From: Thiothrix sp.
GTDB taxonomy: Bacteria; Pseudomonadota; Gammaproteobacteria; Thiotrichales; Thiotrichaceae
Direction: 5' to 3'
Length of the DNA: 64,000 bases
NCBI GenBank assembly: GCA_008015155.1
Contig: SSFA01000017.1
Coordinates: forward strand, 62,001 to 126,000
Part shown: positions 22,346 to 31,532 of the stretch, piece after piece
How positions within the stretch are numbered: the stretch's first letter is position 1
Layout of the letters: each line of letters starts with the position of its first letter
The notes under the pieces: generated by a model
What the model saw: the letters and a program-made list of their open reading frames with translations, nothing else
Databases searched by the model: none
What the model was told of the DNA's origin: nothing
Made by a program: the position numbers and the translations under genes

Positions 22346-23623
22346 TTAAGCCTGTTTAGTTGGCGTCGCATCCTCAAATTTATTCACAGAGCGTAAACTA
22401 GGAAAAGCCCAGAGCCATGCTGCGGTAATGCCTAAGGTAAAAAAACTACCAATGACTGCTGCGGGAACCACTCCAAACCAAGCTGCACTACTACCTGCTC
22501 TAAATTCACCCAATTCGTTGGATGATCCAATAAATAGCATATTGACGGCATTGACCCGACCACGCATCGCATCGGGGGTAGAAAATTGCACTAAAGATGA
22601 ACGAATATAGACACTGACCATATCCGCAGCGCCGGCAATCATTAAGGCAATGAAAGACAAAGCAAAGATGCTAGACAGGGCAAACACTAAGTTCGCTAAG
22701 CCAAAAATAAATACCGCTATAAACATAGTCATGCCTACGCGTTGATTGAAGGGATATAAGCTTAGATAAAATCCGACTGCTACCTCACCCACCGACATAG
22801 CGCTACGTAATAAGCCTAAACCTATTGAATCGGTATGCAGAACCTCCTGTGCATAAATCGGCAATAAAGCGACGACCCCACCTAACAGCACTGCAAATAA
22901 ATCTAAGGAAATAGTGCCAAGAATAATTGGACGTGAACGGATAAAACGAATACCTGCAGTGAAACGCTGCCAAGCACCGATTTCCTGATTCTTGGGTTCA
23001 GGCTTTTCGGCATAGAGCACTGGTACCCAAGCAAGTAGTAGCACAGCTGCTAGAAAAGAAGCCAAACATACAGCATAAGTCGCGATTCCACCCCCGAAAG
23101 CATACAGCCCACCCCCTAACACAGGCCCTGAAATCGCAGCTACCCGCATGAGCATACTATTTGCAGCAATCGCCGCAGGCAATTGTTCCCGAGCGACGAT
23201 TTGCGGCAAAAGACTTTGTAGAGCAGGGCCAGTAAAGGCGCGTGCGCTACCATAAAGTAAGAGGACTGCGTAGAAATAATGTGGGTTGCTTAGCTGCAAG
23301 AGCGACAGTAATAGCAGCAAAGCACTACATAGCGCTTGAGCTGTCCAACTCAGCATCACGATTTTTTTCCGATCAAAACGATCAATTAAATCCCCTGCTG
23401 GAATCAGCAGAAACAGCATAGGGATAAATTGAGCCAGCCCCACATAAGCCAAGGTCATCGGGTCTCGCGTCATATCATAGACTTGCCAAGCGACTACTAC
23501 CGCTTGAATTTGCGAGGCAAAGAAAGAGAACAAGCGGCTAGTTACAAAAGGTAGAAAGCCAGGCTGCTGGTAAATGCTTGGTGCGGAGAGTGCAGACATA
23601 CAAGTTTGTAGATTTTTAATCAA
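22346..23623 (-). CDS. MFS transporter, EntS-like
   Basis: 425 residues with about twelve membrane segments. AGDLIDRFDRKKIVMLSWTAQ is the cytoplasmic loop 2-3 motif of the enterobactin-exporter-like MFS_3 group, and LRSAMSVGEVAVGF and DMVSVYIRSSLVQFSTPDAMRG motifs fit the same group. It probably exports a small molecule, with unknown substrate. Monocistronic. No siderophore genes are near it. Confidence 0.88.
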   Translation of the reverse strand: MIKNLQTCMSALSAPSIYQQPGFLPFVTSRLFSFFASQIQAVVVAWQVYDMTRDPMTLAYVGLAQFIPMLFLLIPAGDLIDRFDRKKIVMLSWTAQALCSALLLLLSLLQLSNPHYFYAVLLLYGSARAFTGPALQSLLPQIVAREQLPAAIAANSMLMRVAAISGPVLGGGLYAFGGGIATYAVCLASFLAAVLLLAWVPVLYAEKPEPKNQEIGAWQRFTAGIRFIRSRPIILGTISLDLFAVLLGGVVALLPIYAQEVLHTDSIGLGLLRSAMSVGEVAVGFYLSLYPFNQRVGMTMFIAVFIFGLANLVFALSSIFALSFIALMIAGAADMVSVYIRSSLVQFSTPDAMRGRVNAVNMLFIGSSNELGEFRAGSSAAWFGVVPAAVIGSFFTLGITAAWLWAFPSLRSVNKFEDATPTKQA

Positions 23624-23831
23624 GAAGGCGCGGGATTATTCGCTTCAAGCTTAGATTGTGCAAGAGGTGGGGGTTAAGAATTAACTATTTAAATATCGAA
23701 AAAAATCAATTAAAACTGTCAAAGTTACACAAGTTATGCCTAGCTTCTAAAAAAATATAAAGTTATTAAGCCTACTATACTAAGCTATAAGCAAAAGATG
23801 TTATTTTTTCATCAATGTAGGAGGCTTATAT

Positions 23832-24350
23832 ATGTTTCTGAAAAAGCGATTACTTGTGCTCCCTTTAGGAGTCTTGATTTACAGTGGTAGTCTATTTGCT
23901 ATAGATTCTTCTTATCCTTATGGATCTTTAGCTGGTAATGAAGATGTTACTGTCAAAATATATGATCTTCCTAAATCACAAGCAGAAGTAAAAGCAGGTA
24001 ATACAAAGGCTTTGCCAAGCTCTAAAGTGTTAGTCTATAACGCATTTACTAGCTATGGTAGTAGTCTAGATGGAAATTATGTGCGTGGTGTAGAAGTCAA
24101 TCATGTTATTGATTTTTGTAATGTCAGTCGAAAAGCTATCACCGTAAACTTGGTTTTTGCAGTAGATGGCCCTACTCCGGATGGAGTACAAGGTAAGGTT
24201 CCTAATATTCTGCCAAATAAATGTCATATGTATACTTGGAAAAAAACATATGACTACACAGGTATATATTTGTTCAGGGGGTTTGCAATTCCTAAAGGCG
24301 AAGGTGCGAATATTCTAAATACGGACACTTCTAAGTTTAGAGTTTACTGA
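23832..24350 (+). CDS. Secreted hypothetical protein
   Basis: 172 residues. A clear signal peptide (KKRLLVLPLGVLIYSGSLFA) probably cleaves near residue 24. The mature part is 148 residues, Tyr- and Asn-rich, with two Cys (about residues 97 and 136) in FCNVSRKAITVNLVF and PNKCHMYTW that could pair in the periplasm, and no haem or metal motif. GGAGG lies at the expected distance before the ATG. I do not recognise the family. The AT-rich codon use and lone position suggest an accessory gene. Confidence 0.7.
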   Translation: MFLKKRLLVLPLGVLIYSGSLFAIDSSYPYGSLAGNEDVTVKIYDLPKSQAEVKAGNTKALPSSKVLVYNAFTSYGSSLDGNYVRGVEVNHVIDFCNVSRKAITVNLVFAVDGPTPDGVQGKVPNILPNKCHMYTWKKTYDYTGIYLFRGFAIPKGEGANILNTDTSKFRVY

Positions 24351-24359
24351 GTAAAGATC

Positions 24360-24392
24360 AGTACATCAGTTTAAATGAAAAGCTGATGTACT
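24360..24392. terminator. Bidirectional hairpin terminator
   Basis: AGTACATCAG (24360-24369) and CTGATGTACT (24383-24392) pair perfectly over ten bases around a 13-base loop. It lies between the secreted hypothetical gene and the end of livF, the last gene of the nine-gene benzoate operon. Confidence 0.7.
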
Positions 24393-24423
24393 TATCTAAA
24401 TCGCTAAATCTCAATAGATTGAT

Positions 24424-25140
24424 TCAAACCCCCAAATACCCCGCCAACTCATCCGACTGTTCAATCGCTTTCGCTACGCCTGACATCACTACCTGGCCTT
24501 TTTGCAGGACAAGTGCGCGATCGCTATTCGCTAAAACTTTGTGATAATTGCGGTCGACAATTAAAGTGGCTATGCCACTAGCACGGATCGTAGCAATCAC
24601 CCGCCAGATTTCTTCCACGATCAATGGTGCTAAACCTTCGGTGGCTTCATCGAGGATGATTAAATCCGGATGCGTCATCAGAGCCCGACCAATGGATAGC
24701 ATTTGTTGCTCGCCGCCGGAAAGCTGGTTACCCATATTGCCAATCCGCTCTTGTAAGCGTGGGAAGGTTTCGAGGATACGCTCATAAGGCCAATCATTGC
24801 GCCCATCCAAGCCTCGTCGAGCCGACATAATCAGATTTTCGCGTACGGAAAGATTGGGGAAAATGCCGCGACCTTCAGGGACATAAGCGATGCCCATGCG
24901 GGCGACTTCATGCGGTTTGGCTTTGGACATATCTTTGCCGCGTACACTAATCTGCCCATCACGCTGCTTGACATGCCCAAGCAAGCTACGAATCAGGGTG
25001 CTTTTACCCATACCATTGCGCCCAAGCAAACCGACCGTTTCTCCTCGGCCAATTTTGAAATCAATCCCTTGCAGTACATGGCTGGAGCCATACCAAGCAT
25101 GTACATTATTTGCTTCGATCAGGAGTTCAGAGTTAGGCAT
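24424..25140 (-). CDS. livF: Branched-chain-type ABC transporter ATPase LivF
   Basis: 238 residues. Walker A GRNGMGKSTL (about 40), signature NQLSGGEQQMLSIGRAL, Walker B LIILDEATEGLAPL. ATEGLAPLIVEEIW is diagnostic of LivF-type ATPases. It pairs with LivG in a hydrophobic-substrate importer. The His of the usual switch segment reads DRNYHKV. Last gene of the operon that begins with the DUF4863 gene. One base separates it from livG. The substrate here is probably benzoate or a related aromatic acid. Confidence 0.93.
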   Translation of the reverse strand: MPNSELLIEANNVHAWYGSSHVLQGIDFKIGRGETVGLLGRNGMGKSTLIRSLLGHVKQRDGQISVRGKDMSKAKPHEVARMGIAYVPEGRGIFPNLSVRENLIMSARRGLDGRNDWPYERILETFPRLQERIGNMGNQLSGGEQQMLSIGRALMTHPDLIILDEATEGLAPLIVEEIWRVIATIRASGIATLIVDRNYHKVLANSDRALVLQKGQVVMSGVAKAIEQSDELAGYLGV

Positions 25141-25141
25141 C

Positions 25142-25888
25142 TTAGTGTCCTCCTAAGTAAGCGGTTTGTACGTCGGGATTGATACGGATTTGATCCGGCG
25201 TATCAGACGCAATCACACTGCCATTGACCATCACAGTGATGCGGTCAGCAATCTTAAAGACCGCATCCATATCATGCTCAACTAACAGAATGGCATGACC
25301 TTGCTTTAGATTCGCCAAGAGTTTTAGCATTCGATCAGTTTCTTCCGCACCCATACCCGCTAGTGGCTCGTCGAGTAACAATACCTCGGGTTGAATCGCC
25401 AAACACATCGCGATTTCCAATTGACGCTTTTGACCGTGAGATAGTAAACCTGCAAAGCGCTCTTTAACTTCCGTCAAGCCGGATAGCTCTAATGCACGAT
25501 TGGCCGCTTCCACACTCTGCTTGCATTTCTGAGCATCATTCCACCAAACCCAAGGACGTTGTACTTGAGCTTGAGCGGCTAGCCGGCAATTTTCGAAGAC
25601 CGTAAAATCAGGGAAAATGGTATTGCGTTGATAGCTGCGCCCCAAGCCTTGTCGAGCACGTTTAGCTTGTGACCAATGAGTGGCATCTTTGCCGAGTAAT
25701 TGAATCTGCCCCTCGGTGGGTGGAAATTCGCCGGATAAAATATTAATTAAGGTCGACTTGCCCGCACCATTTGTACCAATCACTGCATGTACCGTACCAC
25801 GCTCTAGTTCAATCGAGACCTTGTTGACTGCAACTAAACCACCCCAACGCTGGGTGATGCCGCTGCCTTTTAATAAAGTTTCTGCCAT
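25142..25888 (-). CDS. livG: Branched-chain-type ABC transporter ATPase LivG
   Basis: 248 residues. Walker A GTNGAGKSTLINILSG, signature LSHGQKRQLEIAMCLA, Walker B VLLLDEPLAGMG, switch VEHDMDAVF. The GLGRSYQRNTIFPDFTV segment fits LivG. It works with LivF, LivM and LivH. It is 12 bases downstream of livM. Confidence 0.93.
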   Translation of the reverse strand: MAETLLKGSGITQRWGGLVAVNKVSIELERGTVHAVIGTNGAGKSTLINILSGEFPPTEGQIQLLGKDATHWSQAKRARQGLGRSYQRNTIFPDFTVFENCRLAAQAQVQRPWVWWNDAQKCKQSVEAANRALELSGLTEVKERFAGLLSHGQKRQLEIAMCLAIQPEVLLLDEPLAGMGAEETDRMLKLLANLKQGHAILLVEHDMDAVFKIADRITVMVNGSVIASDTPDQIRINPDVQTAYLGGH

Positions 25889-25900
25889 GGCTGCATCTCC

Positions 25901-26902
25901 TTATTTCAGTACAACTTGTGCATCACGTGGCTGACGGCTGCCATACAACCGCTTACGTAATACTTCAGGCAAACCCACTAAACCTTTGGGTAATAGCGCT
26001 ACACAGGCAATAATAGTTAAACCTAAACCGAGCTGCCAATGCTTGGCAAAATCGCCAAAGATCGCGGGTGATTTGAAAAACTCTTGTAAAAATACAAAAG
26101 CAAACGCGCCAATAATGGCTCCTCGTAAATGCCCTAAACCACCTAAAATAATCATGATTAATAAGGCACCTGATAGATGCCAACTCATCATTTCTGGATT
26201 GACGAAGCCATCTTTAACGGCAAACAAAAAGCCCGCTAAGCCCGCTATGCCACCTGAGGTGGTAAAGGCTGCAAGTTTATACGGATAGGTTGAGAAGCCG
26301 GAAGCACGCATCCGTTGTTCATTAATCCGAATGCCAGCCAGTACTCGACCAAAGTGAGAACGCAAAAGAATAGCCAAAAACACAAAGGTCCAGACTAAAA
26401 AGACCCAAGTAAAGAAGTACAAAACTTTAGCATCATTAAGATCGATCACTGAGCCTAAAATCGGTTTGAAATACAGGTAAATTCCATCTGTGCCACCACC
26501 TAATTTGGTATCGTGCACAACATAATAAGCCATCTGTGCAAAGGCTAAAGTGACCATAATGAAATACACGCCTTTAGTACGCAGCGACAAAGCCCCGACA
26601 AACAGTGCATAAGTAGCGGCAGCTAGAATTGAGGCAGGTAGCAACCATAAAAGGCTAGCGGATTCACTTTCGGGTGAAAACAAAACAGCAATATAAGCCC
26701 CAATCCCAAAGAAGGCAGCTTGACCAAAACAGACTAAGCCCGTGCTACCCACTAATAGCTCTAAGCTCATGGCTAAGATGGCATAGATCATAATTTTAGA
26801 AACCAGATCTAAACCATAGCTACTGCCGAACAAGGGATACAAAGCTAAGCCCGCAAATAACAGACCGACAAACAGAAATTGTCCACTGAAGAATTTATCC
26901 AT
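25901..26902 (-). CDS. livM: Branched-chain-type ABC permease LivM
   Basis: 333 residues with about eight to ten membrane segments. LVGSTGLVCFGQAAFFGIGAY is the LivM signature, and GIRINEQRMRASGFSTYPYKLAAFTTSG is the cytoplasmic coupling loop. Gap of 11 bases to livH. It forms the transmembrane pore with LivH. Confidence 0.93.
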   Translation of the reverse strand: MDKFFSGQFLFVGLLFAGLALYPLFGSSYGLDLVSKIMIYAILAMSLELLVGSTGLVCFGQAAFFGIGAYIAVLFSPESESASLLWLLPASILAAATYALFVGALSLRTKGVYFIMVTLAFAQMAYYVVHDTKLGGGTDGIYLYFKPILGSVIDLNDAKVLYFFTWVFLVWTFVFLAILLRSHFGRVLAGIRINEQRMRASGFSTYPYKLAAFTTSGGIAGLAGFLFAVKDGFVNPEMMSWHLSGALLIMIILGGLGHLRGAIIGAFAFVFLQEFFKSPAIFGDFAKHWQLGLGLTIIACVALLPKGLVGLPEVLRKRLYGSRQPRDAQVVLK

Positions 26903-26913
26903 GATGCTTGGCC

Positions 26914-27795
26914 TCAGCTCGTTTTAAATAAACCATCCGGCTTCCACAGCAGGATGAGAGCCATTAATACATATACCAGCACGCCAGCGGCTTCAGGCAG
27001 TAAGACTTTGCCGAAGGTATCCACAAAGCCAATCAGCATAGCGGCTAGAAAAGCTCCGCGGATCGAACCAATTCCACCAATCACGACCACGACAAAGCAG
27101 ATAATCAAAACTTGGCTACCCATACCAGGATAAACCGTTGAAACGGGTGCTGAGATCATGCCTGCAAACGCGGCTAAGGCTACTCCGGCTGCAAACACAA
27201 TCCGGTAAAGTAGTTTGATGTCGATGCCTAAGGATTGCACCATTTCACGATTGGTACTGCCTGCACGAATCATCATCCCCAAACGGGTACGGGTGAAGAT
27301 GTAGTACATCCCCAACGCTAACAGTAAGCAGACTGCTGAAATGAATAAGCGATACACCGGGTAAGTCATCACATCGCCCAGTGGAATCACACCGGCTAGA
27401 AAATCAGGTGGTTGTACACCGTGGACATCATCACCGACTAATAAACTACGCAGTTCTTCGAAGACTAGAATCAGACCATAAGTCATCAAGACTTGTTGCA
27501 AATGATCTCGATCATACAAAAAGCTAAAAAATGCCCACTCGAGGAAATAGCCTAAGATGACAGCTAAGACTAAACCGATGATTAATACTGAGAAAAAACC
27601 ACCGCCAAAGGCACTGGCTACAATCGGGCTGAGTGCATAGGCCATATAAGCGCCTATCATGTAAAAACTACCGTGAGCGAGATTAATCACGCCCATAATG
27701 CCAAAAATTAAAGTCAGGCCCATCGCTACTAAAAATAGCAGCAAGCCGTATTGTAAAGAGTTCAGGCATTGAATTAAGAAGATGGATAAGTCCAT
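26914..27795 (-). CDS. livH: Branched-chain-type ABC permease LivH
   Basis: 293 residues from the ATG at 27795, which has AGCGGAG at good spacing; the frame extends to 27867 but the extra residues do not belong to the family. It starts DLSIFLIQCLNSLQYGLLLFLVAMGLTLIFG and has the coupling loop GSTNREMVQSLGID. The gap of 131 bases to the binding-protein gene is the longest in the operon. Confidence 0.92.
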   Translation of the reverse strand: MDLSIFLIQCLNSLQYGLLLFLVAMGLTLIFGIMGVINLAHGSFYMIGAYMAYALSPIVASAFGGGFFSVLIIGLVLAVILGYFLEWAFFSFLYDRDHLQQVLMTYGLILVFEELRSLLVGDDVHGVQPPDFLAGVIPLGDVMTYPVYRLFISAVCLLLALGMYYIFTRTRLGMMIRAGSTNREMVQSLGIDIKLLYRIVFAAGVALAAFAGMISAPVSTVYPGMGSQVLIICFVVVVIGGIGSIRGAFLAAMLIGFVDTFGKVLLPEAAGVLVYVLMALILLWKPDGLFKTS

Positions 27796-27926
27796 GGAAT
27801 GCTCCGCTTTAAACTTCTTGTGATCTCTCCCTGTGGTCAGAGAGGCAGGCAAGTGAAAGCCGCTCACTCAGTAAGCTGCTTTCACTACCTAATCGCCCCG
27901 CACGATCAAGAGGGGCCAAGAGCAGG

Positions 27927-29093
27927 CTACTTCATTGAACAGCCTTTAGCAGGATCTGCTAAGGCTTTAGAAGCTATGCTAATCGAGGGATTTTCTAAGC
28001 CTTTAGCTTCGCGTAAATAGATATCTTGAACAGGATTATGCGCTTTCGATAGAGTGAACTCGCCGCGTGGGCTATCGAATTTCGCAGCTTCAACGGCTGC
28101 AGCAAATTCGGCTTTTTTACTCACATCCCCTTGAACAGCGTCTAAGCCTACTTTCAGGATTTGTGCAGCATCATAGCCTTGAACGGCATACACATCGGGT
28201 TGCATTTTATACGCATCATTATAAGCAGTGCGGAAGGCTTTATCCTTGGCATTGTCTAGCTTATCCGCATAGTGCAGTGTGGTGAGTAAGCCTTCGGCAT
28301 CACCCCCTTGAGCTTCCAAAGTACCATCAGTTAAGAAGCCGGCACCGTAGAGTGGAATACTGTCTTTTAAGCCAGCAGCTTTATAATCTTTCACGAATTT
28401 AACCGCACCACCACCTGCGAAGAAGGTATAGACCGCATCTGGTTTTAAGGCGGCAATTTCGGTTAAGAGTGCTTGGAATTCGACATTCGGGAAGGGCAAA
28501 TTCAGCTCTTTAATGACTTCGCCGCCAGACTTGGTAAAGCCATCTTTGAAACCTTGCACGGATTCATCACCGGCTGCATATTTCCAAGTAATCGTGACGA
28601 CTTTCTTATGGCCTTTCTGAGCAACCACTTCGCCCATCGCATAACCGGGTTGCCAGTTGGAGAAAGAGCTACGGAAAATATTCGGCGAACACATGGGGCC
28701 GGTCACTGCTTGCGCACCTGCATTCGGTACTATCAGAATAGTCCCGCTTTCTTTGGCTGCTTTTGCCATCGCCATCGCCACACCTGAGTGTACAGTGCCG
28801 ATTAGGACATCAACATTATCACCCTTAATCAGCTTATTGACATTGTCGGTGGCTTTAGCTGGATCAGATTCGTCATCCACTTTGATGAATTCGATGGGGC
28901 GACCCCCTAATTTATCGCCTTGCTCTTTGGTATAAAGCTTAAAGCCGTTCTCGATGGCAGTGCCCAAAGCAGCATAAGTACCAGTGGCTGGTAGCATCAA
29001 GCCTACTTTTAAAGGCTTAGCATCCTCAGCAAAACTAGCGCTTGAAAAGCCTAAAATCGCCGCTGCAATCAAAGTGGTTCTGAATAATTTCAT
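27927..29093 (-). CDS. Liv-type periplasmic binding protein, probably aromatic acid
   Basis: 388 residues. A signal peptide ends SSASFA-E (about residue 22). The mature protein starts KPLKVGLMLPATGTYAALGTA, the type I periplasmic fold of LivK relatives, with TVHSGVAMAMAKAAKESGTI and GYDAAQILKVGL later. Relatives in aromatic degraders bind benzoate-like ligands. Its place between the benzoate-CoA ligase/hydrolase genes and the livHMGF genes makes benzoate the leading candidate. This is inference from context. Confidence 0.88.
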   Translation of the reverse strand: MKLFRTTLIAAAILGFSSASFAEDAKPLKVGLMLPATGTYAALGTAIENGFKLYTKEQGDKLGGRPIEFIKVDDESDPAKATDNVNKLIKGDNVDVLIGTVHSGVAMAMAKAAKESGTILIVPNAGAQAVTGPMCSPNIFRSSFSNWQPGYAMGEVVAQKGHKKVVTITWKYAAGDESVQGFKDGFTKSGGEVIKELNLPFPNVEFQALLTEIAALKPDAVYTFFAGGGAVKFVKDYKAAGLKDSIPLYGAGFLTDGTLEAQGGDAEGLLTTLHYADKLDNAKDKAFRTAYNDAYKMQPDVYAVQGYDAAQILKVGLDAVQGDVSKKAEFAAAVEAAKFDSPRGEFTLSKAHNPVQDIYLREAKGLENPSISIASKALADPAKGCSMK

Positions 29094-29106
29094 ACAAGTT
29101 CTCCTC

Positions 29107-29913
29107 CTAAGTATGACGACAGATAAAGTCGGTTGCTTTTTTGGTCAAAAGAGTGGGCTGGTCTCGGTGTGGTGAATGACCACAAGCTGGTATTTCCACG
29201 AGCTCAACCCTAGCTACTCGTCGAGCAATTCCTCTAATCTGCTCCAACGAGCCATACTCGTCATCTAATCCTTGAACCGCGAGTATCGGACATTCAATAC
29301 GGGCTAGCTCTTCCTCAATCGACCAAGCTCGAAACGGCGGATGCAGCCAGATAGCATTCCATCCCCAAAATGCTGAGTCAGCATCTTGATGATGACGGCC
29401 TAATTTTTCCGAAAAATTTGTTGTTTTATATAAATCGCGAGCTTTTTCAATACTCGTGATAGTTAAGTCTTCTACCATGATATGAGGGGCAAGTACAATA
29501 GCGCCCGTCAGTGCTTTTGGATAGCGGGCAGCATACAACAGCGTGATGGATGCTCCATCGCTATGCCCAAATAGCCAAAGCTTTTGTTGCAGCGGATCAA
29601 TCTTTAAAGCTGCTAGTAGCATAGGCAAAACTTCAAACGCTTGGCGATGCATAAAATCCACATCCCAGCGTTCATCAGGCGGACGCGGTGTTGATTGTCC
29701 GTAGCCAGGGCGTGAGTACACTAAACCACGACAATGAGCAGCTTGGCAGAAGGTATCCGGAAAATCTTTCCACATACTCACCGAGCCTAAACCCTCGTGC
29801 AAAAACACGACTAGAGGCGCATCTGCATCGGCTATGCCTACATATTGATATTCAATCTGTATTTCACGCCCACCCCAGTCGAGGCTAACCCAGTCAATTG
29901 GCGCTAACATCAA
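29107..29913 (-). CDS. Alpha/beta hydrolase in benzoate operon
   Basis: 268 residues. The alpha/beta hydrolase core is clear: VVFLHEGLGSVSMWKDFP at the oxyanion site, the nucleophile elbow LFGHSDGASITLLYAARYP with Ser, Asp in AVQGLDDEYGS, and the catalytic His in ACGHSPHRDQP. Hydrolases like this recur in box clusters and may release trapped CoA thioesters or lactones. It overlaps the benzoate-CoA ligase gene by four bases. The substrate is not established. Confidence 0.87.
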   Translation of the reverse strand: MMLAPIDWVSLDWGGREIQIEYQYVGIADADAPLVVFLHEGLGSVSMWKDFPDTFCQAAHCRGLVYSRPGYGQSTPRPPDERWDVDFMHRQAFEVLPMLLAALKIDPLQQKLWLFGHSDGASITLLYAARYPKALTGAIVLAPHIMVEDLTITSIEKARDLYKTTNFSEKLGRHHQDADSAFWGWNAIWLHPPFRAWSIEEELARIECPILAVQGLDDEYGSLEQIRGIARRVARVELVEIPACGHSPHRDQPTLLTKKATDFICRHT

Positions 29914-31478
29914 CTGGCATCCGCTTCTTGCTGACGTAATTTAAAGCGCTGTATTTTGCCTGTTGCTGTCTTTGGCAGTTCAGTGACGAACTCAATAAAG
30001 CGCGGGTATTTGTATGGAGCGAGTTTGTCTTTAACAAAGGCTTTTAAGTCCTCTGCAGAGACTTGTGCACCTTCTTTTAAAACCACAAAGGCTTTGGTTT
30101 TAGTTAGACCATCGGCATCCTGTTTACCAATCACGGCGGCTTCTAGCACAGCGGGGTGCTGAACCAAAGTGGCTTCAACCTCAAAAGGCGACACATAAAT
30201 CCCACTGACTTTAAGCATGTCATCACTACGCCCTGCATAGGTATAAGTACCGTCTGCATTACGTATGTATTTATCCCCGCTTTTTGTCCAAGCGCCTTGG
30301 AAGGTTTCGCGGGTTTTAGAGCGATTATTCCAATACATCAGCGCAGCACTAGGGCCTTGAATGTATAAATCACCCGTTTCACCATCAGGCACAGGCAAAC
30401 CGTCCTCACCACGTAGCTCAATTTCATAACCAGGTACAGGCCAGCCGGTAGTACCATAGCGGACTTTGCCCGGTTGATTGGAGAGGAAAATATGCAGCAT
30501 TTCGGTTGAGCCAATGCCATCAATAATTTCCACCCCAAAATGCTGAGTGAAGCGCTCACCAATTTCAGCAGGTAAAGCTTCGCCAGCTGATGAGGCCATA
30601 CGTAACGCAACTTGATCTTTGCGCGGTAAATTAGCGGCAGCTAGCATGCCAGCAAAACCAGTTGGAGCACCAAAGAAAATAGTTGGCTGGTTCTCAATCC
30701 AGCGTTTAAAAACTGCATCTGGGGTAGGGCGCTCAGGCATCAATACAACGGTTGCACCTACACTTAAAGGGAAGCTAAGCGCATTTCCCAAGCCATAAGC
30801 AAAGAATAATTTAGCAGCCGAAAAGCAAATATCCGCTTCAGTCATACCTAAGATACGTTTGCCATACAACTCTGCAGTCCAATAGGGATTAGCTTGAGTA
30901 TGTACAGTGCCTTTAGGGTTACCCGTTGAGCCAGAAGAGTAGAGCCAAAAGCCCGGATCATCTGCGCTGGTGCTGGCGGGTGCTGTCATCGGTGCAGCTG
31001 CTTGAATAGCTTGGTTTAGGTCTAGATAAGCATCAGGTAATTCACCCTTAGCACGCGAGACGAAGACAGTCTTAACATCATGCTCACCTTTAGCTAAAGC
31101 CGCTTCTAAACTAGGGCGCAAAGCTTCGGAGACAATTGCCGCAGTCGCTCGACTATTGCTGAGCATATAGTGGTAGTCATTGGCTGTCAGGAGGGTATTA
31201 ACTGCAACGGGTACAATACCTGCATACATAGCCCCTAAAAAAGCCACTGGCCAGTCATTGCAATCGTGGACTAATAGCAGTACGCGCTCTTCACGGCGCA
31301 CACCCGCCTTGACCAAAGCATTCGCCATCCGCTTGATTCGATCAGCTAGCTCTCCATAAGTCAGAGAGCCTTGATCATCAATATAAGCAGTCTTTTCAGC
31401 GCGTTGTTGATTCGCTTCCAACAAATGCTGTGCAAAGTTAAAGCGCCCTTCAGGTGCTGGCACATTCTCTATGGACAT
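29910..31478 (-). CDS. bclA: Benzoate-CoA ligase
   Basis: 522 residues. Activates benzoate with ATP and CoA to benzoyl-CoA, the first step of the box pathway. The adenylate loop is SSGSTGNPKG (181-190), followed by TVHTQANPYWTAELYG, which is characteristic of benzoate/4-hydroxybenzoate ligases. GIGSTEMLHIFLSN is the A5 motif, and the catalytic Lys lies in TGKIQRFKLRQ. It sits between boxD and the hydrolase gene in the operon under the boxR divergent promoter. A related ring-substituted acid is possible, but context favours benzoate. Confidence 0.93.
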   Translation of the reverse strand: MSIENVPAPEGRFNFAQHLLEANQQRAEKTAYIDDQGSLTYGELADRIKRMANALVKAGVRREERVLLLVHDCNDWPVAFLGAMYAGIVPVAVNTLLTANDYHYMLSNSRATAAIVSEALRPSLEAALAKGEHDVKTVFVSRAKGELPDAYLDLNQAIQAAAPMTAPASTSADDPGFWLYSSGSTGNPKGTVHTQANPYWTAELYGKRILGMTEADICFSAAKLFFAYGLGNALSFPLSVGATVVLMPERPTPDAVFKRWIENQPTIFFGAPTGFAGMLAAANLPRKDQVALRMASSAGEALPAEIGERFTQHFGVEIIDGIGSTEMLHIFLSNQPGKVRYGTTGWPVPGYEIELRGEDGLPVPDGETGDLYIQGPSAALMYWNNRSKTRETFQGAWTKSGDKYIRNADGTYTYAGRSDDMLKVSGIYVSPFEVEATLVQHPAVLEAAVIGKQDADGLTKTKAFVVLKEGAQVSAEDLKAFVKDKLAPYKYPRFIEFVTELPKTATGKIQRFKLRQQEADAS

Positions 31479-31532
31479 GACTCTCCTCCTCCATAGCTAT
31501 CTTAAATTAGCGTTCGTCTAAACTGCGCACGC

